Origin: Streptomyces sp. R44 | GTDB lineage: Bacteria > Actinomycetota > Actinomycetes > Streptomycetales > Streptomycetaceae | Direction of reading: 5' to 3' | DNA length: 64,000 nt | Assembly (NCBI RefSeq): GCF_041053105.1 | Contig: NZ_CP163444.1 | Coordinates: forward strand, 5,642,001-5,706,000 | Part shown: positions 7,418 to 14,996 of the stretch, one piece after another | Layout: each line of letters starts with the position of its first letter | How positions within the stretch are numbered: the first letter of the stretch is position 1 | Program-made: the position numbers and the translations under genes | Notes under the pieces: model-generated | Told to the model about the DNA's origin: nothing | The model's database searches: none | What the model saw: only the letters and a program-made list of their open reading frames with translations

Positions 7418-8098
7418 ATGAACCAGCAACTCGCGGGCTACGCCCCGACCCCCGTCGCGGCCCGCATGGAGAACCACGGCCGCACCATGCTCAAGGTCGC
7501 CATGGCCTCCGGCCAGGACCTGTACGCCCGGACCGGCTCGATGGTCGCCTACGAGGGCTTCATCAGCTACGAGCCCAACCCGCCGGCCGTCCGCCAGGTC
7601 GCCCAGCAGTGGGCCACCGGCGAGGGCGCGCCCATCATGAAGTGCACCGGCGACGGGCTGCTCTACCTCGCCGACTACGGCGCCGACGTCGTCGTCATCA
7701 ACCTCCAGAACGACTCGATCTCGGTCAACGGCACCAACGTGCTCGCCTTCGACGCCCACCTCCAGTGGGGCGTCGAGCGGGTCAAGGGACTCGCCAAGTT
7801 CGCCGGCCAGGGCCTGTTCAACGTGGAGATCGCCGGCACCGGCTGGGTCGCGCTGACCTCGCGCGGCACGCCGATCGTCGTCGACTGCGGCCGCGGCGAG
7901 GACGAGACGTACGTCGACCCCGACGCGCTCGTCGCCTGGTCGCCCGCGCTCAAGGTCAAGGGCAAGCGCAGCTTCAAGGCGTCCTCCCTCATCGGGCGGG
8001 GCAGCGGCGAGGCATACCAGATGGCCTTCTCGGGCCAGGGCATCGTCGTCGTACAGCCGAGCGAGGACAGCACCGACCGCCTGCGGGTCCGGGGCTGA
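7418..8098 (+). CDS. AIM24 family protein
   Basis: 226 residues from ATG 7418, beginning 11 nt after the TerD-AIM24 stop. It is made of AIM24-type beta repeats: GSMVAYEGFISYEPN, CTGDGLLYLADYGADVVVINLQ, VEIAGTGWVALTSRGTPIVVDC, and the family's end motif AFSGQGIVVVQPSE. There is no signal peptide or membrane segment. Its domain is paralogous to the C-terminal half of the preceding gene and to the next gene. Confidence 0.85.
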   Translation: MNQQLAGYAPTPVAARMENHGRTMLKVAMASGQDLYARTGSMVAYEGFISYEPNPPAVRQVAQQWATGEGAPIMKCTGDGLLYLADYGADVVVINLQNDSISVNGTNVLAFDAHLQWGVERVKGLAKFAGQGLFNVEIAGTGWVALTSRGTPIVVDCGRGEDETYVDPDALVAWSPALKVKGKRSFKASSLIGRGSGEAYQMAFSGQGIVVVQPSEDSTDRLRVRG

Positions 8099-8117
8099 GG
8101 GGGAGCGAGAACACACC

Positions 8118-8873
8118 ATGCAGAGCCCGCTTTTCAACCACGCCGAACAGCAGAGCCAGGAGCGGTACGTCATCCAGAACCCGCAGCTCCTGCGGGTCAG
8201 CCTCACCGGGCAGGACGACGTCCTCGCCCGCAAGGGCGCCATGGTCGCGTACCAGGGACTCGTCGACTTCGACGGCGAGTACCAGACCCCGAACCAGCGC
8301 CGGGCCCGCGCCCGCACCGGTGAGGGCCTGGACCTGATGCGCTGCTCCGGCCAGGGCACGGTCTACTTCGCCAACCTCGCCCAGCACGTCCACGTCGTGG
8401 AGGTCGAGCAGGAGGGCCTGACCGTCGACAGCGCCTACGTCCTGGCGCTCGACTCGACCCTCCACACCGAGGTCATCGCCGTCGACAGCCAGTACGGGGT
8501 CTCCGGCACAGGCAAGTACCAGCTCAACATCTCCGGCCGCGGCAAGGTCGCCCTGATGACCTCCGGGCAGCCGTTGATGATGCAGGTCACGCCCGAGAAG
8601 TACGTGAGCGTCGACGCCGACGCGATCGTCGCCTGGTCCACCGGGCTGCGCGTCCAGATGCAGGCGCAGACGACCAACTCCAGCGTCCGCCACCGCCGTG
8701 GCAACACGGGCGAGGGCTGGGAGCTCAGCTTCCTCGGCCAGGGCTTCGCGCTCGTCCAGCCGAGCGAGGTCATGCCCCCGCAGAACGCCGCCATCGGACA
8801 GGGCATCGCCGCCCAGTTCGGCGCCGGCCAGCACGGCTCCCACGCCCAGAACCAGAACAACGCCTGGAACTGA
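8118..8873 (+). CDS. AIM24 family protein (third of the cluster)
   Basis: 251 residues from ATG 8118. It shows the AIM24 motifs LLRVSLTGQDDVLARKGAMVAYQG, GTVYFANLAQHVHVVEVE, GRGKVALMTSGQPLMM and the end motif FLGQGFALVQPSE, followed by an Asn/Gln/His-rich tail. It ends the three-gene unit and is followed by a strong hairpin shared with the convergent Nudix gene. The role of the trio is unknown. Confidence 0.85.
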   Translation: MQSPLFNHAEQQSQERYVIQNPQLLRVSLTGQDDVLARKGAMVAYQGLVDFDGEYQTPNQRRARARTGEGLDLMRCSGQGTVYFANLAQHVHVVEVEQEGLTVDSAYVLALDSTLHTEVIAVDSQYGVSGTGKYQLNISGRGKVALMTSGQPLMMQVTPEKYVSVDADAIVAWSTGLRVQMQAQTTNSSVRHRRGNTGEGWELSFLGQGFALVQPSEVMPPQNAAIGQGIAAQFGAGQHGSHAQNQNNAWN

Positions 8874-8879
8874 GCACGG

Positions 8880-8912
8880 GTGAGGGCCGGTCGCCCGGCG
8901 ACCGGCCCTCAC
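8880..8912. terminator. Bidirectional terminator between the AIM24 unit and the Nudix gene
   Basis: A 15-bp perfect stem, GTGAGGGCCGGTCGC (8880-8894) with its complement (8898-8912), has a 3-nt loop and sits between convergent stop codons. Confidence 0.8.
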
Positions 8913-8920
8913 CGCTGTCC

Positions 8921-9445
8921 TCACGCCAGCCGCGCCAGCGTGCCCTTCAGGAGTTCCACCACCGACGTGTCGGCGACACCCGCCACGTCCTCGTACGCGA
9001 ACCAGCGCAGGTCCAGCGACTCCTCGCTGATCTCCGCCACCGCGTCCGCCGGGGCGACCGCCGCGTACTGCACGTCCAGATGCCAGTGGCACGGCGCCGG
9101 GATCGGATGCCGGTCGAGCCGCACCGGACCGCCCGGCAGCAGGCTCAGACCCGCGATGCCGGACTCCTCGGTCGCCTCGCGCAGCGCCGCCGCCTCCACC
9201 GTCGCGTCACCCTGCTCGCAGTGACCGCCCATCTGCAGCCACATGCCCAGCTTCTTGTGCAGGGTCAGCAGCACACGCCCGCGTGACGGGTCGATCACCA
9301 GCGCGCTGGAGGTCAGATGCCCGGCCTCGCAGGGCTTGTACATGCCGTCGGGATGCTCCGCGAGATGGTCCAGATAGACATCGCGCAGCTCCGGCTGGTC
9401 CCCGTACCCCTTCAGGACGAGGACCGCGTCGTCGTACAGGCTCAC
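8921..9445 (-). CDS. Nudix hydrolase
   Basis: 174 residues from a GTG at 9445 that overlaps the upstream gene's stop (GTGA), which suggests translational coupling. The Nudix box is GGHCEQGDATVEAAALREAT followed by EESGI. The REATEESGI half is canonical. The first half has Asp instead of the usual Glu and one extra residue, a variant common among actinobacterial Nudix proteins. The family hydrolyses nucleoside-diphosphate derivatives. The substrate cannot be told from the sequence. Confidence 0.85.
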   Translation of the reverse strand: MSLYDDAVLVLKGYGDQPELRDVYLDHLAEHPDGMYKPCEAGHLTSSALVIDPSRGRVLLTLHKKLGMWLQMGGHCEQGDATVEAAALREATEESGIAGLSLLPGGPVRLDRHPIPAPCHWHLDVQYAAVAPADAVAEISEESLDLRWFAYEDVAGVADTSVVELLKGTLARLA

Positions 9446-10863
9446 TTCTCGCCGTCCCCGTCCTCGGGGTTCTCGCCCTTGGCCGCCTCGCCGAGCATCT
9501 TGTCCAGTTCGGAGAAGTCCAGGTGCTCGCGGTGCACGAAGCCGTCGGGGTCGTCCAGATCGGTCGCCGTCGGCAGCATGTCCGGGTGCTCCCACAGACC
9601 GTCCCGGCCGTCGACCCCGCGCGCGTCGGTGAGCGAGGCCCACAGGCGCGCCGCGTCCCGCAGCCGCCGCGGACGCAGCTCCAGACCGATCAGCGTCGCG
9701 AAGGTCTGCTCGGCGGGACCACCCGAGGCCCGGCGCCGGCGCAGCGTCTCGCGCAGCGCGTCCGCCGAGGTCAGCCGCGACTTCGCGGCCTCGTGGACCA
9801 CCGCGTCCACCCAGCCCTCGACCAGCGCGAGCGCCGTCTCCAGACGGGCCAGGGCCGCCTTCTGCTCCGGGGTGTCCTGCGGCTGGAACATGCCCTGCTG
9901 GAGCGCCTCCTGCAGCTGCTCCGGATGCGTCGGGTCGAGCTGACCCACCGCCTCCTCCAGCTTCGAGGTGTCGACCTTGATCCCGCGCGCGTACCCCTCG
10001 ACCGCGCCGAAGAGGTGCGCCCGCAGCCACGGCACGTGCGCGAAGAGACGCTGGTGGGCGGCCTCGCGCAGGGCCAGGTAGAGCCGCACCTCGTCCGAGG
10101 GCACGCCCAGGTCCTTGCCGAAGGCCTCGATGTTCAGCGGCAGCAGCGCGGCACGCCCGGCCGGGCCCAGCGGCAGACCGACGTCCGTCGAGCCGACGAC
10201 CTCACCGGCGAGGGCGCCCACGGCCTGCCCGATCTGCTGGCCGAACATGGCGCCGCCCATGGAGCGCATCATGCCGATCAGCGGGCCGGCCATGGCCTGC
10301 ATCTCCTCCGGCAGGACGTCGCCCATCGCCGAGCCGACCCGCTCGGCGACCGGGTCCACGAGCTGCTGCCACGCCGGCAGCGTCGCCTCGACCCACTCCG
10401 CGCGGCTCCACGCCACGGCGGTGTTCGCGCCCGAGGGCAGCGAGGTGACCTCGTCCAGCCACAGGTCGGCCAGACGCACGGCCTCCTCGACCGCGGACTT
10501 CTCGGCCGGGCCCACGCTGGCGTCCTTGACGCCGTCGGCGGTGCCCTGGGCCACCACCTGGCGGGCGATCTGCTTGGCCATGTCCCAGTTCACGGGACCG
10601 CCCTCGTAGCTCAGCATCTGCCCGAGCTGCTGGAAGGCCGCGCCCAGATCGCCGGGGTTCAGGGAGCCGAACATCGCGGCGAACGGATTGTCCGCGCCAC
10701 CGGGACCGCCCATGCCGGGCAGCCCGCCGAAGCCGAACGGGTTCGCACCGAACGGGTTGCCGCCGGACCCCTGGCCACCTCCGGCGGGGTCCTTCTTCTT
10801 GCCCTCGTCGCCGTTCTCCGGCTCCTCCGGCGGAAGGCCGAATCCGAATGGGGTGTCACTCAC
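9442..10863 (-). CDS. DUF2342 / 'zinc-dependent metalloprotease' family protein
   Basis: 473 residues from GTG 10863. The N-terminal 70 residues are Gly/Pro/Asn-rich (NPFGANPFGFGG). The rest is helical, including VNWDMAKQIARQ, MGGAMFGQQIGQAVGALAGEV and LREAAHQRLFAHVPWL. These match the actinobacterial DUF2342 family, which is annotated as a zinc-dependent metalloprotease or F420-biosynthesis-associated protein. No standard HExxH is present; the conserved element is EAAHQRLFAH, so peptidase activity should be treated as unproven. It is co-transcribed with the Nudix gene (4-nt overlap). Confidence 0.8.
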   Translation of the reverse strand: MSDTPFGFGLPPEEPENGDEGKKKDPAGGGQGSGGNPFGANPFGFGGLPGMGGPGGADNPFAAMFGSLNPGDLGAAFQQLGQMLSYEGGPVNWDMAKQIARQVVAQGTADGVKDASVGPAEKSAVEEAVRLADLWLDEVTSLPSGANTAVAWSRAEWVEATLPAWQQLVDPVAERVGSAMGDVLPEEMQAMAGPLIGMMRSMGGAMFGQQIGQAVGALAGEVVGSTDVGLPLGPAGRAALLPLNIEAFGKDLGVPSDEVRLYLALREAAHQRLFAHVPWLRAHLFGAVEGYARGIKVDTSKLEEAVGQLDPTHPEQLQEALQQGMFQPQDTPEQKAALARLETALALVEGWVDAVVHEAAKSRLTSADALRETLRRRRASGGPAEQTFATLIGLELRPRRLRDAARLWASLTDARGVDGRDGLWEHPDMLPTATDLDDPDGFVHREHLDFSELDKMLGEAAKGENPEDGDGEK

Positions 10864-11077
10864 AGGTTTCCTCGGCTCGTAGGGCCGCCGGCCTCCTGCC
10901 GACGGCGACTGCCCGACCAGGGCCTGTCCAGACAGGCCCCGCACACCACCAGCGTAGACATCCGGGCCGGAAATGGGCTCGGTGCTCCGCCGGGCCGTGC
11001 CCTGCGGCAGGATGGACGCCACCTGGTCCGTACGCGTCATGCGCGTACGTACTGAAGACAACCGCTGGAGACGCCCG

Positions 11078-12187
11078 GTGAGTTCCCCAGATCCACAGGT
11101 TCGCGGAGCGCGAAACCCCTCAACCCGGTCCGCCGTGCGCGGCCCCGTCGTCGCGGTCACCGGTGCCGCCTCCGGCGTCGGTGACCTGCTGACCAGGCGC
11201 CTCGCCGCCTCCGAGGAGATCAAGCGGGTCGTCGCCATCGACGAGCGCCGGGGCGAGGTCGCCGAGGCGCAGTGGCACATCCTCGACGTGCGCGACCCGG
11301 CCATCGCCGAGAAGCTGCGCGGCGCGGACGTCGTCGTGCACCTCGCCGTCGACCTCGACCTGGAGACCGACCCCGCCGCCCGGACGGCCTACAACGTGCG
11401 CGGCACCCAGACCGTCCTGACCGCCGCCGCCGCGGCCGGGGTCCACCGGGTGGTGCTCTGCACCTCCGCCATGGTCTACGGCGCCCTGCCCGACAACGAC
11501 ATCCCGCTCTCCGAGGACGCCGAGCTCAGGGCGACGGCGGAGGCCACCGGCGTCGGCGACATGCTGGAGATCGAGCGCCTCGGCCGCCGCGCCCCCCGCG
11601 CGCACCCCGGCCTGCACGTCACCGTCGTCCGCCCCGCCGTCCTCGTGGGGGGTACGGACACGGCGCTGACCCGCTACTTCGAGTCGCCCCGGCTGCTCGT
11701 CGTCGCCGGATCCCGGCCCACCTGGCAGTTCTGCCACGTCGAGGACCTGGTGAGCGCCCTGGAGTACGCGGCCCTGGAGAAGGTCGACGGGGAGTTCGCG
11801 GTCGGCTGCGAGGGCTGGCTGGAACAGGAGGAGGTCGAGGAGCTCTCCGGGATCCGGCGCATGGAGCTGCCCTCGGCGGTCGCCCTCGGCACCGCGGCCC
11901 GCCTCCACCGGATCGGGCTCACCCCGTCCCCGGCGGGCGACCTGGCCTACACGATGCACCCGTGGGTGGTGAGCGTCGGACGGCTGCACGACGCCGGCTG
12001 GCGCCCGAAGTGGACGAACGAGGAGGTCCTCGCCGCGCTCCTGGAGGAGGTCGAGGGCCGTCACACGGTCGCCGGCCGCCGCCTGGGCCGCAAGGACGCC
12101 ACGGCGGCCGGCGCGGCCGGTGCGACGGTGGCGCTGCTCGGCACGGCGGCCCTCGTGCGGCAGATGCGGAAGCGGCGCGGCCTGTAG
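11078..12187 (+). CDS. NAD-dependent epimerase/dehydratase family (extended SDR)
   Basis: 369 residues from GTG 11078, preceded by GGAG (11067-11070). The Rossmann glycine motif VAVTGAASGVGDLL is at residues 24-37, followed by HLAVD and LCTSAMVYG. The usual YxxxK pair is not obvious in the expected place, so catalysis may be altered. A helical segment near the C-terminus (AGAAGATVALLGTAALVRQM) followed by Arg/Lys could be a membrane anchor. It is divergent from the DUF2342 gene. Substrate unknown. Confidence 0.8.
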   Translation: MSSPDPQVRGARNPSTRSAVRGPVVAVTGAASGVGDLLTRRLAASEEIKRVVAIDERRGEVAEAQWHILDVRDPAIAEKLRGADVVVHLAVDLDLETDPAARTAYNVRGTQTVLTAAAAAGVHRVVLCTSAMVYGALPDNDIPLSEDAELRATAEATGVGDMLEIERLGRRAPRAHPGLHVTVVRPAVLVGGTDTALTRYFESPRLLVVAGSRPTWQFCHVEDLVSALEYAALEKVDGEFAVGCEGWLEQEEVEELSGIRRMELPSAVALGTAARLHRIGLTPSPAGDLAYTMHPWVVSVGRLHDAGWRPKWTNEEVLAALLEEVEGRHTVAGRRLGRKDATAAGAAGATVALLGTAALVRQMRKRRGL

Positions 12188-12203
12188 GAACCGTGGCTTG
12201 TAG

Positions 12204-12222
12204 GACCCTCCTACGGAGGGTC
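12204..12222 (+). terminator. Hairpin between the SDR gene and moaE
   Basis: GACCCTCC (12204-12211), TAC, GGAGGGTC (12215-12222) forms a perfect 8-bp stem 17 nt after the SDR stop. No U-tract follows, so it may terminate weakly or act only as an mRNA 3' stabiliser. Confidence 0.45.
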
Positions 12223-12282
12223 TCGTCCACAGGTCGAAAGGTCCCTTACGGGATGTCGGAGCCGTACGGCACCATGGGGCAC

Positions 12283-12744
12283 ATGGCGCAGACGCACGAC
12301 CACCCCGGCGAGCAGGCAGCGGACGACCCGATCAAGCTGCTCGCGATCCGTGACACCCCGCTCTCGGTCGACGAGGTCTTCCGGGCCGTCGGAGACGACG
12401 CCTCGGGCGGCACCACCCTCTTCGTCGGCACCGTCCGCAACCACGACGGCGGCGCGGACGTCGACGCCCTGGGCTACTCCTGCCATCCGACCGCCGACGC
12501 GGAGCTGCGCCGCGTCGCCGAGAAGGTCGTCGCGAACTATCCGGTCCGCGCCCTGGCCGCCGTGCACCGCGTCGGTGACCTGCGCGTCGGTGACATCGCG
12601 GTCGTCGTCGCCGTCTCCTGCCCGCACCGCGCCGAGGCCTTCGAGGCCTGCCGCAAGCTCATCGACGACCTCAAGCACGAGGTCCCGATCTGGAAGCACC
12701 AGACGTTCTCGGACGGCACCGAAGAGTGGGTCGGCGCCTGCTGA
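12283..12744 (+). CDS. moaE: Molybdopterin synthase catalytic subunit MoaE
   Basis: 153 residues from ATG 12283. In-frame ATGs at 12253 and 12274 are alternatives; none has a strong ribosome-binding site. The MoaE hallmarks are FVGTVRNHDGG, LGYSCHPTADAELRRVAE, AVHRVGDLRVGDIAVVVAVSCPHRAEAFEACRKLIDDLKHEVPIWKHQ and EEWVGAC. MoaE works with MoaD to insert two sulfurs into precursor Z, forming molybdopterin. No other molybdenum-cofactor gene is nearby, so moaE is isolated here. Confidence 0.92.
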   Translation: MAQTHDHPGEQAADDPIKLLAIRDTPLSVDEVFRAVGDDASGGTTLFVGTVRNHDGGADVDALGYSCHPTADAELRRVAEKVVANYPVRALAAVHRVGDLRVGDIAVVVAVSCPHRAEAFEACRKLIDDLKHEVPIWKHQTFSDGTEEWVGAC

Positions 12745-12873
12745 AGGTCGCAAGGCGGCGCGCCGACAGGGCGTAGCCGAACGCCCGATTTGCGTAACCG
12801 CCCCCCAGGCGCGAGCGTTGGTCTCACAGATGACACAGTCTGCTGATCAACTCACTGGGGATGGGAGGTCGGG

Positions 12874-13104
12874 ATGGCAGCGCTGGCCTGGTTGCTGATT
12901 CCGCTTTTCGCAGTCGTCGGCGCGGCGATATGGGGAAGCTGGGCTTCGAGGAACAAGACCATAGGCGACGTGGCGGAACTCGCCGGGTACGCGCGCTTCC
13001 GGGACGCCATGGAGCGGACCCACGTCGCCACCGCCGATTCCGTTCGTCCCGAGCGCGAACCGGCCGCGACGGCCTCCGCCGTCGGCACCCCCACCTCCGG
13101 CTGA
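12874..13104 (+). CDS. Small single-pass membrane protein
   Basis: 76 residues from ATG 12874, preceded by GGGAGG (12861-12866). Residues 2-21 (AALAWLLIPLFAVVGAAIWG) form one transmembrane segment. A basic patch (SRNK) and a soluble tail of about 50 residues follow, containing FRDAMERTH. No catalytic motif. The next gene, a membrane-anchored protease, is 66 nt downstream and may be functionally linked. Confidence 0.7.
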   Translation: MAALAWLLIPLFAVVGAAIWGSWASRNKTIGDVAELAGYARFRDAMERTHVATADSVRPEREPAATASAVGTPTSG

Positions 13105-13170
13105 CGCGGGCCGCCTCGTACGGACCCGCCCCAGGGGTGCACCCACAGACGAGTCCCGTACTGTCGTTCC

Positions 13171-14259
13171 ATGCCACGCCGCACCGCGACGATGCTCGCC
13201 TCCACCCTGGTCCTGATCTGCCTGCTCATCGCGGGCGTCCTGATCCCGGTGCCGTACGCGGAGATGAGCCCGGGGCCCACGGTCAACACCCTCGGCGAGG
13301 CCAGGGGAGAACCGGTCCTCCGGATCTCCGGACGCAAGACCTACCCGACCGACGGCCACCTCAACATGACGACGGTCCGGGTCACCAGCGCGGACTACAA
13401 GATGAACGCCGTCGAGGCCGTCTACGGGTGGCTCGCCCACGACAACGTGGTGGTGCCGCACGACACCCTCTACCCGGACGGCAAGACCGAGGAGGAGTCG
13501 AGCCAGGAGAACGCCGAGGAGTTCAGCCAGTCCCAGGAGAGCGCCAAGGTGGCGGCCCTCGGGGAGCTGGGCATCCCGGTGGTCGCCCGGGTCGTCGTCG
13601 CCACCGTCGTCAAGGGCGCCCCGGCCGAGGGCAAGCTGCACGCCGGGGACGTCATCAAGGCCGTCGACGGCGTGCCGGTCAAGGAGCAGGGTGACGTCGC
13701 CAAGCAGGTGACGAAGCGGAAGCCCGGCCAGGACGTGGAGTTCACGATCGTCCCGGCCAAGGTGGCGGCCGCCGCCGAGAAGGCCCACAAGGAGCCCACC
13801 GTCACCCAGAAGGTGGTCATCAGGACCACCACCTCGGAGGAGGGCGACCGGGCCGTCGTCGGCATCCAGGCCGGCACCGACCACGTCTTCCCGTTCACGA
13901 TCGACATCAACCTGGCCGACGTCGGCGGCCCGAGCGCCGGCCTGATGTTCGCCCTCGGCATCGTCGACAAGCTCACCCCGGAGAGCCTCACCGACGGCCG
14001 GTTCATCGCCGGCACCGGCACCATCGACGACAAGGGCCAGGTCGGCCCGATCGGCGGCATCGAGATGAAGCTGGTCGGCGCGCGCAACGCCGGCGCCGAG
14101 TACTTCCTCACCCCGGCCGACAACTGCGGAGCGGCCGCAGCCGACACGCCCGACGGGCTCACCCTGATCAAGGTGAACACCATCGACGACGCCACGAAGT
14201 CGCTGGAGAAGCTCCGCAAGGGCGACACGACGTCCCTGCCGAGCTGCTCGAAGAGCTAG
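13171..14259 (+). CDS. YlbL-type membrane-anchored PDZ/Lon-domain serine protease
   Basis: 362 residues. One N-terminal membrane segment (LASTLVLICLLIAGVLIPV) is followed by an extracytoplasmic part. A PDZ-like domain (residues about 130-200; GKLHAGDVIKAVDGVPVK) precedes a Lon S16-like catalytic domain. The catalytic Ser lies in VGGPSAGLMFALG and the Lys in GGIEMKLVGARNAGA. In Bacillus, YlbL belongs to this family. The likely role is surface-side processing or quality control. The protein contains an Asp/Glu/Ser-rich stretch (KTEEESSQENAEEFSQSQE). It ends next to a strong terminator. Confidence 0.85.
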   Translation: MPRRTATMLASTLVLICLLIAGVLIPVPYAEMSPGPTVNTLGEARGEPVLRISGRKTYPTDGHLNMTTVRVTSADYKMNAVEAVYGWLAHDNVVVPHDTLYPDGKTEEESSQENAEEFSQSQESAKVAALGELGIPVVARVVVATVVKGAPAEGKLHAGDVIKAVDGVPVKEQGDVAKQVTKRKPGQDVEFTIVPAKVAAAAEKAHKEPTVTQKVVIRTTTSEEGDRAVVGIQAGTDHVFPFTIDINLADVGGPSAGLMFALGIVDKLTPESLTDGRFIAGTGTIDDKGQVGPIGGIEMKLVGARNAGAEYFLTPADNCGAAAADTPDGLTLIKVNTIDDATKSLEKLRKGDTTSLPSCSKS

Positions 14260-14266
14260 AGACGAC

Positions 14267-14307
14267 GCGGAGGGGCCGCCCGGTCGACGACCGGGCGGCC
14301 CCTCCGC
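14267..14307. terminator. Bidirectional terminator between the YlbL-type and PPA1309-type genes
   Basis: GCGGAGGGGCCGCCCGGT (14267-14284) pairs with ACCGGGCGGCCCCTCCGC (14290-14307), giving an 18-bp perfect stem between convergent stop codons. Confidence 0.8.
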
Positions 14308-14321
14308 GTACGCGCGCGTGC

Positions 14322-14873
14322 TCAGCTCTCGAAGGTCGCCGCCAGCGCCTCGGCGAGGCCCGGCACCAGGTCGGGGCCGGTCAGCACCTCGGTCGCGGAG
14401 TCCTTCTCGCGCAGCCGGATCGCCGCCTCGCGGGCGCCGTCCCGCAGCACGGCCACGGTCATCCGGACCTCCTGGCGGTCCGGGTGCCCGGCGACCCACT
14501 TGGCGAGCTGCTTCTCGCTCAGGCCCTGCGGGACCTGGGCCTCGGCGGACGGGGGCAGCATGAGCCGCTCCACGGTCAGGGCGCAGCCGGCGACGGCGTC
14601 GGGCCAGGCGATCGTGCCCAGGAACTCGTCGAGGGCCTTGCCGCGCGGCAGCTTGTCCTGCTCGATCGGGGTGTAGGCGGTGGCGTCGTCGCCCAGGCCG
14701 AGCTGGGAGGCGAGCTTGGGCTCCTGGGCGCGCAGCCGTGCGGTGTCGACCAGGGCGAACAGGCGGGCGGGCTGGTCCCAGCCGAGGCTCGAGGCGTACT
14801 CGTCGATCTCGAGCACCGCGCGGGTGAGGGGGCTCGCGGCCATCGCAGGGCCGGAGGGGGAAAGGTTGGACAT
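14322..14873 (-). CDS. PPA1309 family protein
   Basis: 183 residues from ATG 14873. The sequence matches the actinobacteria-specific PPA1309 family (LTRAVLEIDEYASSLGWDQPARLFALVDTARL; TIAWPDAVAGCALTVERLMLPP; REAAIRLREKDSATEVLTGPDLVPGL). No catalytic motif is evident and the function is unknown. It is divergent from the UPF0182 gene, and the two share a 120-bp promoter gap. The linkage of these two families is conserved in actinomycetes. Confidence 0.8.
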   Translation of the reverse strand: MSNLSPSGPAMAASPLTRAVLEIDEYASSLGWDQPARLFALVDTARLRAQEPKLASQLGLGDDATAYTPIEQDKLPRGKALDEFLGTIAWPDAVAGCALTVERLMLPPSAEAQVPQGLSEKQLAKWVAGHPDRQEVRMTVAVLRDGAREAAIRLREKDSATEVLTGPDLVPGLAEALAATFES

Positions 14874-14996
14874 GACCAATATCCTGCCTCCTCTTCCCCT
14901 GAAGACGGGAACTAGGTAAAGCCTCAGTAAGTTGCATCAGTGGGCTCTACGATCGCGGGGCCTGCTTTCAGACGCATCAACATCGAGGGGCGCACG

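Noticed and set aside
5757..8873. Phage-defence island around the TerD/AIM24 genes
   Set aside because: No nuclease, helicase or other defence effector is nearby, and these genes are typical of Streptomyces core stress genes.
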